DNA from: Lepus europaeus
Lineage: Eukaryota; Chordata; Mammalia; Lagomorpha; Leporidae
NCBI RefSeq assembly: GCF_033115175.1
Contig: NC_084838.1
Location: 65,068,468 to 65,132,467, forward strand
Direction: 5' to 3'
DNA length: 64,000 nucleotides
A model generated the notes under the pieces. It did not search any database and was not told where the DNA came from. It saw only the letters and a program-made list of their open reading frames with translations. Below, piece after piece: positions 23,428 to 31,821 of this stretch. The translations under genes and the position numbers were made by a program. Within the stretch, counting starts at the first letter, position 1. The number at the start of each line of letters is the position of its first letter.

Positions 23428-23712
23428 GCCTGCCATGATTCAGCTGCAGCCAGTAGCCAGGAGCTTCTTCTGGGTTTCCCACACAGGTGCAGGGCCCCAA
23501 GATACTTGTATCAAATTCCACTGCTTTCCCAGGCCCCAGCTGCTCCACTTCCAATGCACTTCTCTGCTGTAGTGGCATTTAGGGAGTGAACCAGTGGATG
23601 GAATACCTTTCTCTCTCTGTCTCTCTCTGCCTTTCTCCCTTCTCCCCCCATTTATGCTTCTCTGTAACTCTGCCTTTCAAATAAAATAAATAAATCTTAA
23701 AAAAAAAAGAAA
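23428..23712. mobile_element. Rearranged C-SINE with an inverted middle
   Basis: The left part (about 23440-23535) is antisense C-SINE (AGCCAGGAGCTTCTTCTGG to CTGCTTTCCCAGGCC). The right part (23536-23712) is sense (CAGCTGCTCCACTTCCAATG, then a jump to GGAGTGAACCAGTGGATGGA and the AAATAAATAAATC tail). The piece missing from the sense half is the piece present inverted at the left. Confidence 0.75.
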
Positions 23713-23969
23713 GAAATGGAGGAGGGTAGGAAGGAAAGATGGGGAGGGAGGGAGACAATATCATTATTTTCTTAAAATTGTATCTACAAAATACATTGAA
23801 ACTGTTAAAAACGATGTTTTAAATGCCAGTGTTGGCCTGTGACTCATAGGTTGCCCCAGGACAGTAAGTCACACTCCTTCAAAGGTTGTGAAATTCACTT
23901 TCGCTGAAAATAAAAGGTAGCAAAAAATTAATGACAAATGATTTTCATGTTTTATATATATTTTATTTT

Positions 23970-24070
23970 ACAAAAATTTATTTATGTACTTTCATGTTCA
24001 TTTGAAAGGGAGAGGAGGAAGTGAGAGAAGAAAGACAGAGAGAGACAGACAGATATTCAGAGAAAGAAGA
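23970..24070 (-). mobile_element. C-SINE tail fragment
   Basis: Only the tail and CT-rich portion in reverse (TTCATTTGAAAGGGAGAGG, then GAGAGACAGACAG). The body is absent. Confidence 0.55.
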
Positions 24071-24951
24071 TAACATGATCAAGCTGAGAAATAATTTTTC
24101 CACCAGTGTAAGGATAAAAACCTACAGCTGACCTACTTTTTAGTTAGTTAATAATATCTAGGCACATCCTCCTCTCACAAAGACCATGGAAATATTTACA
24201 AATTTAATATTTTGAGGGAAAGAAGAAATAGTAAATCCTGACCTAGTTTTCAAATGGATTAAGTTCAATGTGACAATTGACGATTGTTGAGTTCCATCAT
24301 TTATTTATTATACTGTTGTATAAATAGTGTGCTTACTGAAAAGTTGAGTCTTAGGACCATGATTTTTATTAAGTTTATGTTTGTAGGACTATAGAAACTA
24401 GTTGCTATTTTTGAAACAGAAATATCTTAAAACATATTATTTTAAATCATGTGTATGTGTGTATGTGTGTTTTTTAAACTACAAAATGTATCACAGAGCT
24501 AGATTGTATCTTAAATCTATTGATACAGTTTTGGAATTGGTTATTGCTTAAAAATAATGCTCTCCACTTTTCCACCTATGTCTCTTGACTGGTGGATAAT
24601 AACCAATTTTGTATTTCTATGTGAAAGCAAATAAAGGAAAATGATGTGAAAAATCTGTCATCTGCATTGGAAACACACTGGAGAGTTGAAATTCTTTAAA
24701 ATTTTTCAATCTGGAATGCATTAATATGTTTAGTTAATCAACAAATATTTTTCTAAAATGACTTTCTCTTTAATTTCCACGTGGTTAATTCTTTATTTGA
24801 AAATCTAGCAAAAGAAAAAAAAAAAAGAAAATCTACCTTTAGTGTGCCTTTATTAATTGTTCACCATTCTCCTGAAATAAATAAAAATCAGTTCAATTTT
24901 TTTTGAAAAACATAAACATGACATAGATACCCCAAAATAAATCTAAGGAAA
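24071..24951. other. AT-rich sequence, nothing recognised
   Basis: No recognisable repeat or gene. Confidence 0.45.
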
Positions 24952-25262
24952 AGGTTCTAGCATTGTTACATAGTTGGTAAAGCCACCACCTGTGATGCCA
25001 GAATCCCATATGAGTGCCAGTTGGAATCCCAGCTGCTCCACTTCCAATCCAGATCCCTGCTAATGGCCTGGGAAAAGCAATAGCAAAAAGACCCAGTGTT
25101 TGGGCCCCTGTCACCATTGTGGGAGACCTAAATGAAGCTCCTACCTCCTGGCTTCAGCCTGGCCCAGCACTGGCAGTTGAGGCCATCTCTGGAGTGAACC
25201 AGCAGATGGAAGATCTCTCAATCTCTCTCTCACTCATTCAAATAAATAAATAAATATTTAAA
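24952..25262 (+). mobile_element. C-SINE
   Basis: GTTCTAGCATTGTTACATAG start (degenerate), GCTAATGGCCTGGGAAAAGC, GGAGTGAACCAGCAGATGGA, and a CAAATAAATAAATAAATAT tail. Confidence 0.85.
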
Positions 25263-25293
25263 ATATTAATTAGTTAATTAATTTAAGGTAAAA

Positions 25294-25320
25294 TTATATA
25301 TATATATATATATATATGTA
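25294..25320. repeat. TA microsatellite
   Basis: An uninterrupted run of alternating T and A following AT-rich sequence after the previous SINE. Confidence 0.9.
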
Positions 25321-25446
25321 TTCCTTCACCAAGCTTAAAATTATTTTGTGTCAATTATTACATCTTGTTCTTTTTTGTGCTTCTGTGGTACATATTTGGT
25401 TAATGCTACTTCCTAATTAAATACCCACTGAATTATTTTGTTGGGT

Positions 25447-25722
25447 CTGGTGAATGGTGCTGTAGTTAAGCCACTTCTTATCTCCTTATTCCACATAACA
25501 GTGCCTATGTTTGAGTCCTGATTTTGATCTCAATCCCAGCTTCCTGCTAACGTGGACCCTGGGAGACAGCAGGTGATGGCTCAGATACTGGGGTCTTTGT
25601 TACCCATGAAGGAGGACCAGATTGAATTCCTGGGTCCTGGCTTTTACCTGGCCCAGTATTAGCTATTTCTAGTGTATAGGACACCTCTGTCTCTTTGTCA
25701 TTCAAATAAATTAAGTAAATAC
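25447..25722 (+). mobile_element. C-SINE, older subfamily
   Basis: TCTGGTGAATGGTGCTGTAG start, GTGGACCCTGGGAGACAGCA, GGTGATGGCTCAGATACTGG, and a TCAAATAAATTAAGTAAAT tail. Confidence 0.75.
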
Positions 25723-25960
25723 ATATTCTTAAGTATTTTGGTGAAGATGATTAGTGTACTATATTTAAATAAAATCACCTTTAAACATCTCTTTCACAAG
25801 TGTTCATGTTTTTCCTACTTACAAAGAATTTACTGTTGCAAGACAATATCTTTTTCAGAATTAATTTGGAATAATTCATAGTAGGATCTGCAAGCAAACA
25901 AACAGACATGTTGGCTTATTTTATTTGGCCATCAAAATATCAGAGTTTGAAATTCAAATT

Positions 25961-26311
25961 TGCTCGGCGCCGTCCTCGTCCAGCAAGAGACAGAGACCGA
26001 ACACTTTGCACGGGGTTCCTTTATTGCTCGGCAAGCAGGAGATCCAGCTTCGATCTCTTCTGGGCAGGAACTTCCCTTACACCCGCGTAGCAAGGGTTTA
26101 TATGCACAATACACGTCACAAATCAGGTGATAGGCTAGAAGCGCGGGGATAGGACAATCTCGTGGCAAGGCGGGAAGGAGCGAGCTAGAGCGGGAAATCT
26201 AAGGCGGGAAGGAGCGAGCAAGAGCGGGAACTCCCTGAGATGAGGAAGAACCCGGAAGCAGGGAGTCGGCGCCATCTTAGGGGCACGGTTCCTCCGGTCT
26301 GGTTCCCTACA
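25961..26311 (-). repeat. 3' LTR of the young provirus
   Basis: 351 bp, apparently identical to 33810-34160. In sense it begins TGTAGGGAACCAGACCGG and ends GGCGCCGAGCA. It holds a TATA box (reverse TTTATA, 26097-26102), an AATAAA signal (reverse TTTATT, 26020-26025), and two 34-bp direct repeats in U3 (26167-26231). Confidence 0.96.
26020..26025 (-). terminator. Polyadenylation signal AATAAA in the 3' LTR
   Basis: Sense AATAAA lies about 70 nt after the TATA box, so R is short. This copy would end the proviral transcripts. Confidence 0.8.
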
Positions 26312-26332
26312 TCTCCCTCCTTTTGTTTTTGC
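26312..26332 (-). other. Polypurine tract
   Basis: In sense, an A-rich then AAAGGAGGGAGA purine run directly abuts the TG of the 3' LTR, the expected place for the plus-strand DNA primer. Confidence 0.88.
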
Positions 26333-26745
26333 ACAAATCACATCCCCGACGGCCCTGGCTCATGAGGGCCGGGAGAATATTTACTAGGCAGAGAGTAGAG
26401 GTGCATACCCAGCGTGCTTGTGATCCGTTAGTTACGGAACTTCAAGGGCCTGGCCACAACCCCTGATGTCTCCGTTAGGGATCAGTTTTTATTCCCTTTT
26501 GCTGGGGCAGGCTGGGAATTGAACCTGCATGCATATGCATATGCTCTCCCAGGACCCCCGGAACCCCCGGGTGGACTCCTGCTGCAGTACCTTTGGTCTC
26601 GCATACCCAGTTTTCGCTCCCCGTCAGGGATGGGTGATACAGCCCAATGAATGAGAGGGGGAACAAGACAACTCGAGGAAGGTGTGTGCCTGATGGAGGC
26701 ATTGTCCATATGTGAGGCGTGAGTAGGGATGGGGGGACGAGGGTT
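26333..26745 (-). other. Provirus 3' untranslated region
   Basis: About 410 bases between the env stop and the PPT. This is where type-D retroviruses keep an RNA export element. GC-rich inverted stretches are visible (for example CCCGGAACCCCCGGG near 26555 and a GCATATGCATATGC palindrome near 26530), but I cannot identify a specific transport element. A 98-codon frame (26475-26771) overlaps the env end; nothing supports it as a gene. Confidence 0.5.
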
Positions 26746-28236
26746 TTAATCGCTGGTATGGACCCGGTCATAAGTCATGCGAGCCAGCATGGCATATGCA
26801 TCCGGATCACGGTGATGGAGAGCAGCATACGCTGCCGCGCGGAACTGATGTCTGACGCTCTCCAACTTGTTGTTGATGAAGGAGCTCACCCAGCGAAGTA
26901 CACAGGGACCTATGGACAACAATAGGAACAGAGATATTAACGGTCCCAGGAAAGGGAGAAGGTAAGGAAGGAATCCGGCTTCCATGTCACTAATCATTTG
27001 ATGTGCAAGTTTGGTATACTTATCCAAGGAAACTCCTAATCCCGCCGTACCAGTACCCACGGCGGTAGCGATGCCAAGGCCTACTAACAAGGGTACCATG
27101 TGGACCGCTCGCTTTGTACGAACAGGCCAGGTATCCAAGGCGGGTATGGGGATCGGCTGGTCTCCCGGAATGATCTCTATGTCTGGGGGAATGATGGCAA
27201 GAGCACAGATCCCAGTCCAATTAAAGGGAAGCGCGGAGTAGGCATGAGATCCGCAAACCAGCACGTGGCCAGGGGGAGCACATCTTTGAGACGGACTGAC
27301 GGTTAGTACTTCGTAGTTGCATAGTGACAGGGAAATTCCTACTGGAACAGCGTCTGTAGAGTTCAAATTGGTAGTAATGCAGGAGGCATTCAGAGGAGAA
27401 GATACTTGTACAGGGAAAGGAGGAGTGGCAGAACAATTGTCAGTGGTAAGATTAAGAAGGGAAGAATTTAAGACAGGAATCGCTAGCGGGTAAGGTGTCC
27501 CTAGGGCCAAGCACAACCAACAATCCTGAGCCAAGCTGGGGGCGGTTAGATTTAATGCCCTGTGAGTAGCCTCAAGAATATCCTGAGTTTGTGGATCAAG
27601 GGCCACAGAATGAGGTCGAGGCCTGACCAAGGGGTGATACAGCAAAGGAGAAGGAGAAAAGAGGGTTTTCCAACGCTTTGTTAGCTGTTGGTGGCGGAGC
27701 TGGTCCTGTGGGCCTCCGCCATCAGAGATATGCACGGGTGCCGTAGTGCGCCAGCACGCCCACTGTCCAGGCGTACCAACACAGGGGGCTGAGAGGTAGG
27801 GGGATGAATGGACTACCTGTGGCAAATGGTCAGGACTAGAGGACCTGCGAGTACTTTGTAACTGGGTGGCATAGTACGACTGACCGCCAGAAGTGCATTG
27901 GAAGTATGAGGAATCGCAAGAGCTGTGCATGGATTCTTGAAAGGTCAAGCAAGGACAGGAGTGGTTTTTGCTATGGGGATCAGAAACGCGGGGTTTGGGC
28001 ACACATATGTAGCCGCGTGGTAGGCCGGGGATCCCCTGGAGGGGCAGATATGCAGTTTTGTCCCCACAATCAGCTGTGGCGATGTGAGTACGCTGCAGTA
28101 CGGTGTTGCTGGTCCCCCCCTTGCAGTCGCAAGGGTTGCCTACGTTCTGCAGTAAAGCAGTGGGGTTGGAGTTAAAGCCCGCATAAGAGCCAGGGAGCAA
28201 AGCCGCTGCCAGTATGAAGAAGCGGAAGGGGTGCAT
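26746..28236 (-). CDS. env: Envelope precursor (SU-TM), open but with a truncated TM ectodomain
   Basis: 496 codons. The ATG lies one base after the pol stop and would be read from a spliced RNA. Residues 1-20 form a signal peptide (MHPFRFFILAAALLPGSYAG). SU carries many N-glycosylation sites, the motif SDGGGPQDQLR at 171-181 (the SDGGGX2DX2R signature of the RD114/type-D interference group, whose members use the ASCT2 neutral amino-acid transporter) and CWLC at 239-242, the CXXC that normally bonds to TM. A furin-type site RTKR is at 373-376, followed by a hydrophobic fusion-peptide-like stretch. At residues 422/423 the protein passes straight from the start of the helical region to the juxtamembrane and membrane segment (LPYLLPFLGPL). 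The heptad region, the immunosuppressive-type segment and the CX6CC partner of CWLC are absent. The frame is kept and the cytoplasmic tail is present. Loss of fusion function is inferred. Confidence 0.93.
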   Translation of the reverse strand: MHPFRFFILAAALLPGSYAGFNSNPTALLQNVGNPCDCKGGTSNTVLQRTHIATADCGDKTAYLPLQGIPGLPRGYICVPKPRVSDPHSKNHSCPCLTFQESMHSSCDSSYFQCTSGGQSYYATQLQSTRRSSSPDHLPQVVHSSPYLSAPCVGTPGQWACWRTTAPVHISDGGGPQDQLRHQQLTKRWKTLFSPSPLLYHPLVRPRPHSVALDPQTQDILEATHRALNLTAPSLAQDCWLCLALGTPYPLAIPVLNSSLLNLTTDNCSATPPFPVQVSSPLNASCITTNLNSTDAVPVGISLSLCNYEVLTVSPSQRCAPPGHVLVCGSHAYSALPFNWTGICALAIIPPDIEIIPGDQPIPIPALDTWPVRTKRAVHMVPLLVGLGIATAVGTGTAGLGVSLDKYTKLAHQMISDMEAGFLPYLLPFLGPLISLFLLLSIGPCVLRWVSSFINNKLESVRHQFRAAAYAALHHRDPDAYAMLARMTYDRVHTSD

Positions 28237-28237
28237 C

Positions 28238-30904
28238 TCACGTCTCGTTGTTTTGTTGCAATTTGTCGTCCTGTGAGAGCGTGGTAATCTCGGTTATCTC
28301 GGGGGAGATGTCGTCCGTAGGTGATAGAGGTGTATCTTGTGGCGGCGGGGCTGTTTTTCTGACCAATCTTTCCGGTATCCAGAGAGGTTCTCTTCCAGAT
28401 TCCTGTGGGAAGACACAGACCGCGCCTCGGTTCCAGCATAATACCGGATCCGGGCCGTACCACTTTCCCGTGAGGACATCTTTCCAACGGACATAGCCTC
28501 GTGAAGATGGCTCCTTTAACATGTGTCTCTCAGCGGGGGACATAGAATGATCTGTCAAATTCAAAAAGTTTATAGTAAACAGTGCAAGGGAGAGGCGCAT
28601 TCGAGGGGTTTTGCCCGTGGCAATTCCCTCCTTTTGTTTTAAGAGAAAAGCCTTGAGGGTTCGATGAGCCCTTTCAATTATGGCCTGTCCCTGAGGGTTA
28701 TAAGGGATTCCAGTTTTATGTTGTACCTGCATACGGGTGCAGAAATCTTGGAATGATTTACTTGTGTATGCAGGACCATTATCTGTTTTTAAAGTTTTTG
28801 GTTTGCCCCAGGCTGCCCATGCAGCAAGGCAGTGATTAATGACATGGGTGGTACGCTCACCCGTCTCCAGAGAAGCAAAAATTACTTGGGAACAGGTGTC
28901 AACTGACACATGAACATACTTTAAGGTCCCAAACTCGGATATGTGGGTGACATCCATCTGCCAGATATGTCCTGGTAGTAATCCTCGGGGATTAACCCCC
29001 ACCGAAGGCACAGGGGTTAAAGTAGGGCATGCGGCACAATGGCGAACAATATCGCGAGCGGCAGCACGAGAAAGACCGAATTTGGCGGCAAGGGTTTTTG
29101 CGTTTACATGGAACTCTGAATGAAACTGGATAGCCTGCTCTTCTGGGGAAGAAAATTGGAGTATCCAAATGGGGCGTGTGGCTTGATCAGCTATAGCATT
29201 GCCTGTGGTCATGGGTCCAGGTAAGGAAGAATGAGCTCTAATATGAGTAATAAAGAAAGGAGCAGACCGATTCCAAATAGATTTTTGCAGGGTGAGGAAA
29301 ACTGTCGCTACGGAGGATGAAGAATTGACTAGTCCTGCGGCCTCAAGGATAGACACAGAATTAACCACATAGCGTGAATCAGACACAATATTGACAGGTC
29401 CGGGGAAATCAGAGAAGACTTGGTTAACTATAAGAAGTTCAGTTACCTGGGGGGAGTTAGTAGCGAATTGGAATGTTTTTGGCACAGATCCTGAAACAAC
29501 ATATGCACCGACTCCTGTTTTAGAACCGTCGGTATACACTACTGGGGCTCCCTGTAAGGGCTTTTGGGATGTGGACTTTGGAAAAATAACTGGGTGAGAC
29601 TGAACAAAGGTTAGCAAAGGATCAGAGGGTGTTCTGTTTGTAATAGTTGCGGAAGTGGAGCAGACTAAAACCGCCCAAGCATCAGTACAAGCGATTAGCA
29701 CACGTACCTGTTCCATGGAATAGGGGACAACAATGGTGGATGGTTCGCGTCCAAAATGTTGGATAGCCCTCTGAATGGCTAGGAGAGTTATCTCCGCCAC
29801 TGCCACGGGATAGTAACTAATAGATCTAGTAGATGACATTGAGGGATGGATCCAGAGGAGAGGCCCATCCTGCCATAGGACCGCGGTGGGCTGTTTAAGG
29901 GTGTCGAGGACCCAAAGAGTAAGGTCTCCCGCAGGGTCCCAACGTTTTAGGGCAGCTTTACTAAGGGCATCGTTGACAATTGACAGTGCTTGTTTGGCCT
30001 CAGAGGTGAAGGTTCGGGGGGAAGCAAGATCCGGGTCTCCTTTAAGTATATTAAAGAGGGGCTGCAATGCAGCATTAGGAATGTTAAGGTAGTGCCTAAT
30101 CCAATTGATATCCCCTAAAAGTTTTTGTAAGTCATTTAGAGTGGAGATAGCATTGATTTTTATTTGAATTTTTTGAGGTCTAATTTGAGTAGGGGCGACT
30201 ATAGCCCCAAGATAAGAAACTACAGACGACAATTGCACCTTATTAGGTGCAATATGCAGCCCTGCCCCTTCCAGCACTTGTTGGAGTGTACTGTATAAGG
30301 CCAGGAGCCTCTCTGCTGTGGGGGCTGCACACAGTAGGTCGTCCATATAATGTAGGCACCTGCAGTCGGAATATCGGTCTCTAAGAGGTTTTAGTACTTG
30401 GGCTACATAGACTTGACACATGGTGGGGCTATTAGTCATACCCTGAGGCAAGACTGTCCACTCCCAACGCTTGTCCGGTTGTTCCTGGTTCTGGGTGGGG
30501 ACAGTAAAAGCAAAACGTGGGGTATCCTTTTTGTCCAATGGAATGGAAAAGAAACAATCCTTAAGATCTATTACAATAACAGGCCATTGGTTGGGAAGTG
30601 CCGAAAGCAGAGGAAGACCACGTTGCACAGGGCCCATAGGCTGCATCTGTGCGTTGACTGCCCTAAGATCATGTAAGAGTCTCCATTGACCTAATTTTTT
30701 GCGGATGGCAAAAATAGGCGTATTCCATGGAGAGGTGGATGGGATCAAATGACCAGCGTTGACCTGCTCCAAGACCAGAGTGTTGACTGCCTCCAGTTTC
30801 TCCTGAGATAGGGGCCACTGTGGAACCCAGACGGGTACGTCCGTTAGCCACGAGATGGGTAAAGGCTCCACTGGTTTAGGAGGCGAAACAGTGACCCCTA
30901 GGAA
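28238..30904 (-). CDS. pol: Pol: reverse transcriptase, RNase H and integrase
   Basis: Open for about 888 codons after the pro-pol frameshift; it has no ATG of its own near the start and would be made only as Gag-Pro-Pol. Residue numbers here count from the GTG codon at 30871. RT has LPQGMTNSP and the catalytic YMDD at 175-178 (30338-30349). RNase H begins with YTDGSKTG (Asp448). Integrase has a zinc-binding HX3H...CX2C domain (HSEFH, CAAC), then Asp640 (QMDVTH), Asp697 (TDNGPAY) and Glu733 (IIERAHR): exactly D,D(35)E. The C-terminus keeps the WYGPDPV DNA-binding type segment. No stop or frameshift was seen. The stop (TGA, 28238-28240) is followed one base later by the env ATG. Confidence 0.95.
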   Translation of the reverse strand, partial: FLGVTVSPPKPVEPLPISWLTDVPVWVPQWPLSQEKLEAVNTLVLEQVNAGHLIPSTSPWNTPIFAIRKKLGQWRLLHDLRAVNAQMQPMGPVQRGLPLLSALPNQWPVIVIDLKDCFFSIPLDKKDTPRFAFTVPTQNQEQPDKRWEWTVLPQGMTNSPTMCQVYVAQVLKPLRDRYSDCRCLHYMDDLLCAAPTAERLLALYSTLQQVLEGAGLHIAPNKVQLSSVVSYLGAIVAPTQIRPQKIQIKINAISTLNDLQKLLGDINWIRHYLNIPNAALQPLFNILKGDPDLASPRTFTSEAKQALSIVNDALSKAALKRWDPAGDLTLWVLDTLKQPTAVLWQDGPLLWIHPSMSSTRSISYYPVAVAEITLLAIQRAIQHFGREPSTIVVPYSMEQVRVLIACTDAWAVLVCSTSATITNRTPSDPLLTFVQSHPVIFPKSTSQKPLQGAPVVYTDGSKTGVGAYVVSGSVPKTFQFATNSPQVTELLIVNQVFSDFPGPVNIVSDSRYVVNSVSILEAAGLVNSSSSVATVFLTLQKSIWNRSAPFFITHIRAHSSLPGPMTTGNAIADQATRPIWILQFSSPEEQAIQFHSEFHVNAKTLAAKFGLSRAAARDIVRHCAACPTLTPVPSVGVNPRGLLPGHIWQMDVTHISEFGTLKYVHVSVDTCSQVIFASLETGERTTHVINHCLAAWAAWGKPKTLKTDNGPAYTSKSFQDFCTRMQVQHKTGIPYNPQGQAIIERAHRTLKAFLLKQKEGIATGKTPRMRLSLALFTINFLNLTDHSMSPAERHMLKEPSSRGYVRWKDVLTGKWYGPDPVLCWNRGAVCVFPQESGREPLWIPERLVRKTAPPPQDTPLSPTDDISPEITEITTLSQDDKLQQNNET

Positions 30905-31821
30905 AAACCCAGGCCAACTTTACTTGGTCTTTGTTTTGGCTCAATGGGGGAAGGGTGGCCCTGGAGCTGGACACCGAGTCCCTTGCCTGGGACGTAACCC
31001 ATATTTTGTAGCATAGATCGTACTGCAGGGGAAGTGGTGACCAAAGCAACATCCATTTCGGCCAGGACGTCTCTCCCCCAAAGGGAAATGGGTAGAGGTA
31101 AAATGAATGGAGAAAACTGTCCTCTATGACCCTCGCTATCCTGCCATGACAACAAGGCTGCACTGATTTTTGGGAAATGAGCAAAACCAAGTCCTTGCAA
31201 GGTTTGTTCCGCCACATTTGTAGGCCATGTACTAGGCCAGTCCTTTGTTGCTATAATGGATTTGTCGGCTCCTGTGTCTAAAAGTCCCTTAATGTCCTTG
31301 CCATTAATCTGCAACACTAAAGTGGGACGTTCATTTAAAAGCATATGTAAGCCGGTAAAATTAATGCCAGAGGACCCAAAGTTACCAGCGCCGCGAACGT
31401 GGTTTTTAGCTGGGATTAAAGAGTGAAGACTGGGCAGTAATAACATTTGTGCGATACGGTCTCCAGGATTGATTACTAAAGGTCCCTGAGGGGCCTGAAC
31501 CATGATCTTTACTTTACCAGTGAAATCAGAGTCAACTACCCCGGGGATCACAGCTAGCCCTCGGAGGGCGGCGGAGGACCGACCCAACACTAATCCAACC
31601 GAATCCGGGGGCAGAGGACCGGAGCAGTCGCTCTCCACTAATTGTACCCCCATCTCCGGAGTTAAGAGGAGAGGGGAGGTGGCGCGGAGGTCCAGGCCTG
31701 CGGACCCGTGAGTGGCACGGGCTGAGGGTGCACTGGGTGTAGCGCAGACACGGGAGGTGGAACCTGAGAGTAGATTTGATTTTGGGGGCTCCTCGCTGGG
31801 TTGGGGAGCCCCCTCTGGCCG
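30898..31821 (-). CDS. pro: Pro: dUTPase, aspartic protease and G-patch
   Basis: Reads in the -1 frame relative to gag, opening at the AAAAAAC heptamer (31821-31827), about 307 codons. The first part is a dUTPase: motif I (AGLDLRAT) lies before the ATG at 31653, showing that ATG is not the true start. Then come GRSS, the GVVDSDFTG motif and GDRIAQMLLLP. The protease follows with LLDTGAD (Asp-Thr-Gly at 31270-31278). A G-patch (MGYVPGKGLG) ends the protein, as in betaretroviral Pro. The enzyme would process Gag and Pol; dUTPase limits uracil entry into viral DNA. The TAG stop at 30898-30900 sits two codons after the pol frameshift heptamer. Confidence 0.93.
   Translation of the reverse strand, partial: RPEGAPQPSEEPPKSNLLSGSTSRVCATPSAPSARATHGSAGLDLRATSPLLLTPEMGVQLVESDCSGPLPPDSVGLVLGRSSAALRGLAVIPGVVDSDFTGKVKIMVQAPQGPLVINPGDRIAQMLLLPSLHSLIPAKNHVRGAGNFGSSGINFTGLHMLLNERPTLVLQINGKDIKGLLDTGADKSIIATKDWPSTWPTNVAEQTLQGLGFAHFPKISAALLSWQDSEGHRGQFSPFILPLPISLWGRDVLAEMDVALVTTSPAVRSMLQNMGYVPGKGLGVQLQGHPSPIEPKQRPSKVGLGFS
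30904..30910 (-). promoter_or_regulatory. pro-pol -1 frameshift heptamer GGGTTTT
   Basis: Sense G GGT TTT in the pro frame, two codons before the pro stop. The -1 frame entered here is exactly the pol frame, which then stays open to 28238. A downstream pseudoknot was not modelled. Confidence 0.85.

Noticed and set aside
26475..26771. 98-codon reverse frame as a provirus accessory gene
   Set aside because: It overlaps the env end in another frame, has no recognisable motif, and its codon content is explained by the GC-rich 3' UTR. Kept only as a remark.
28238..30871. An independent start codon for pol at 30871
   Set aside because: The codon is GTG, and the pol frame is already open from the GGGTTTT frameshift site, so no separate start is needed.
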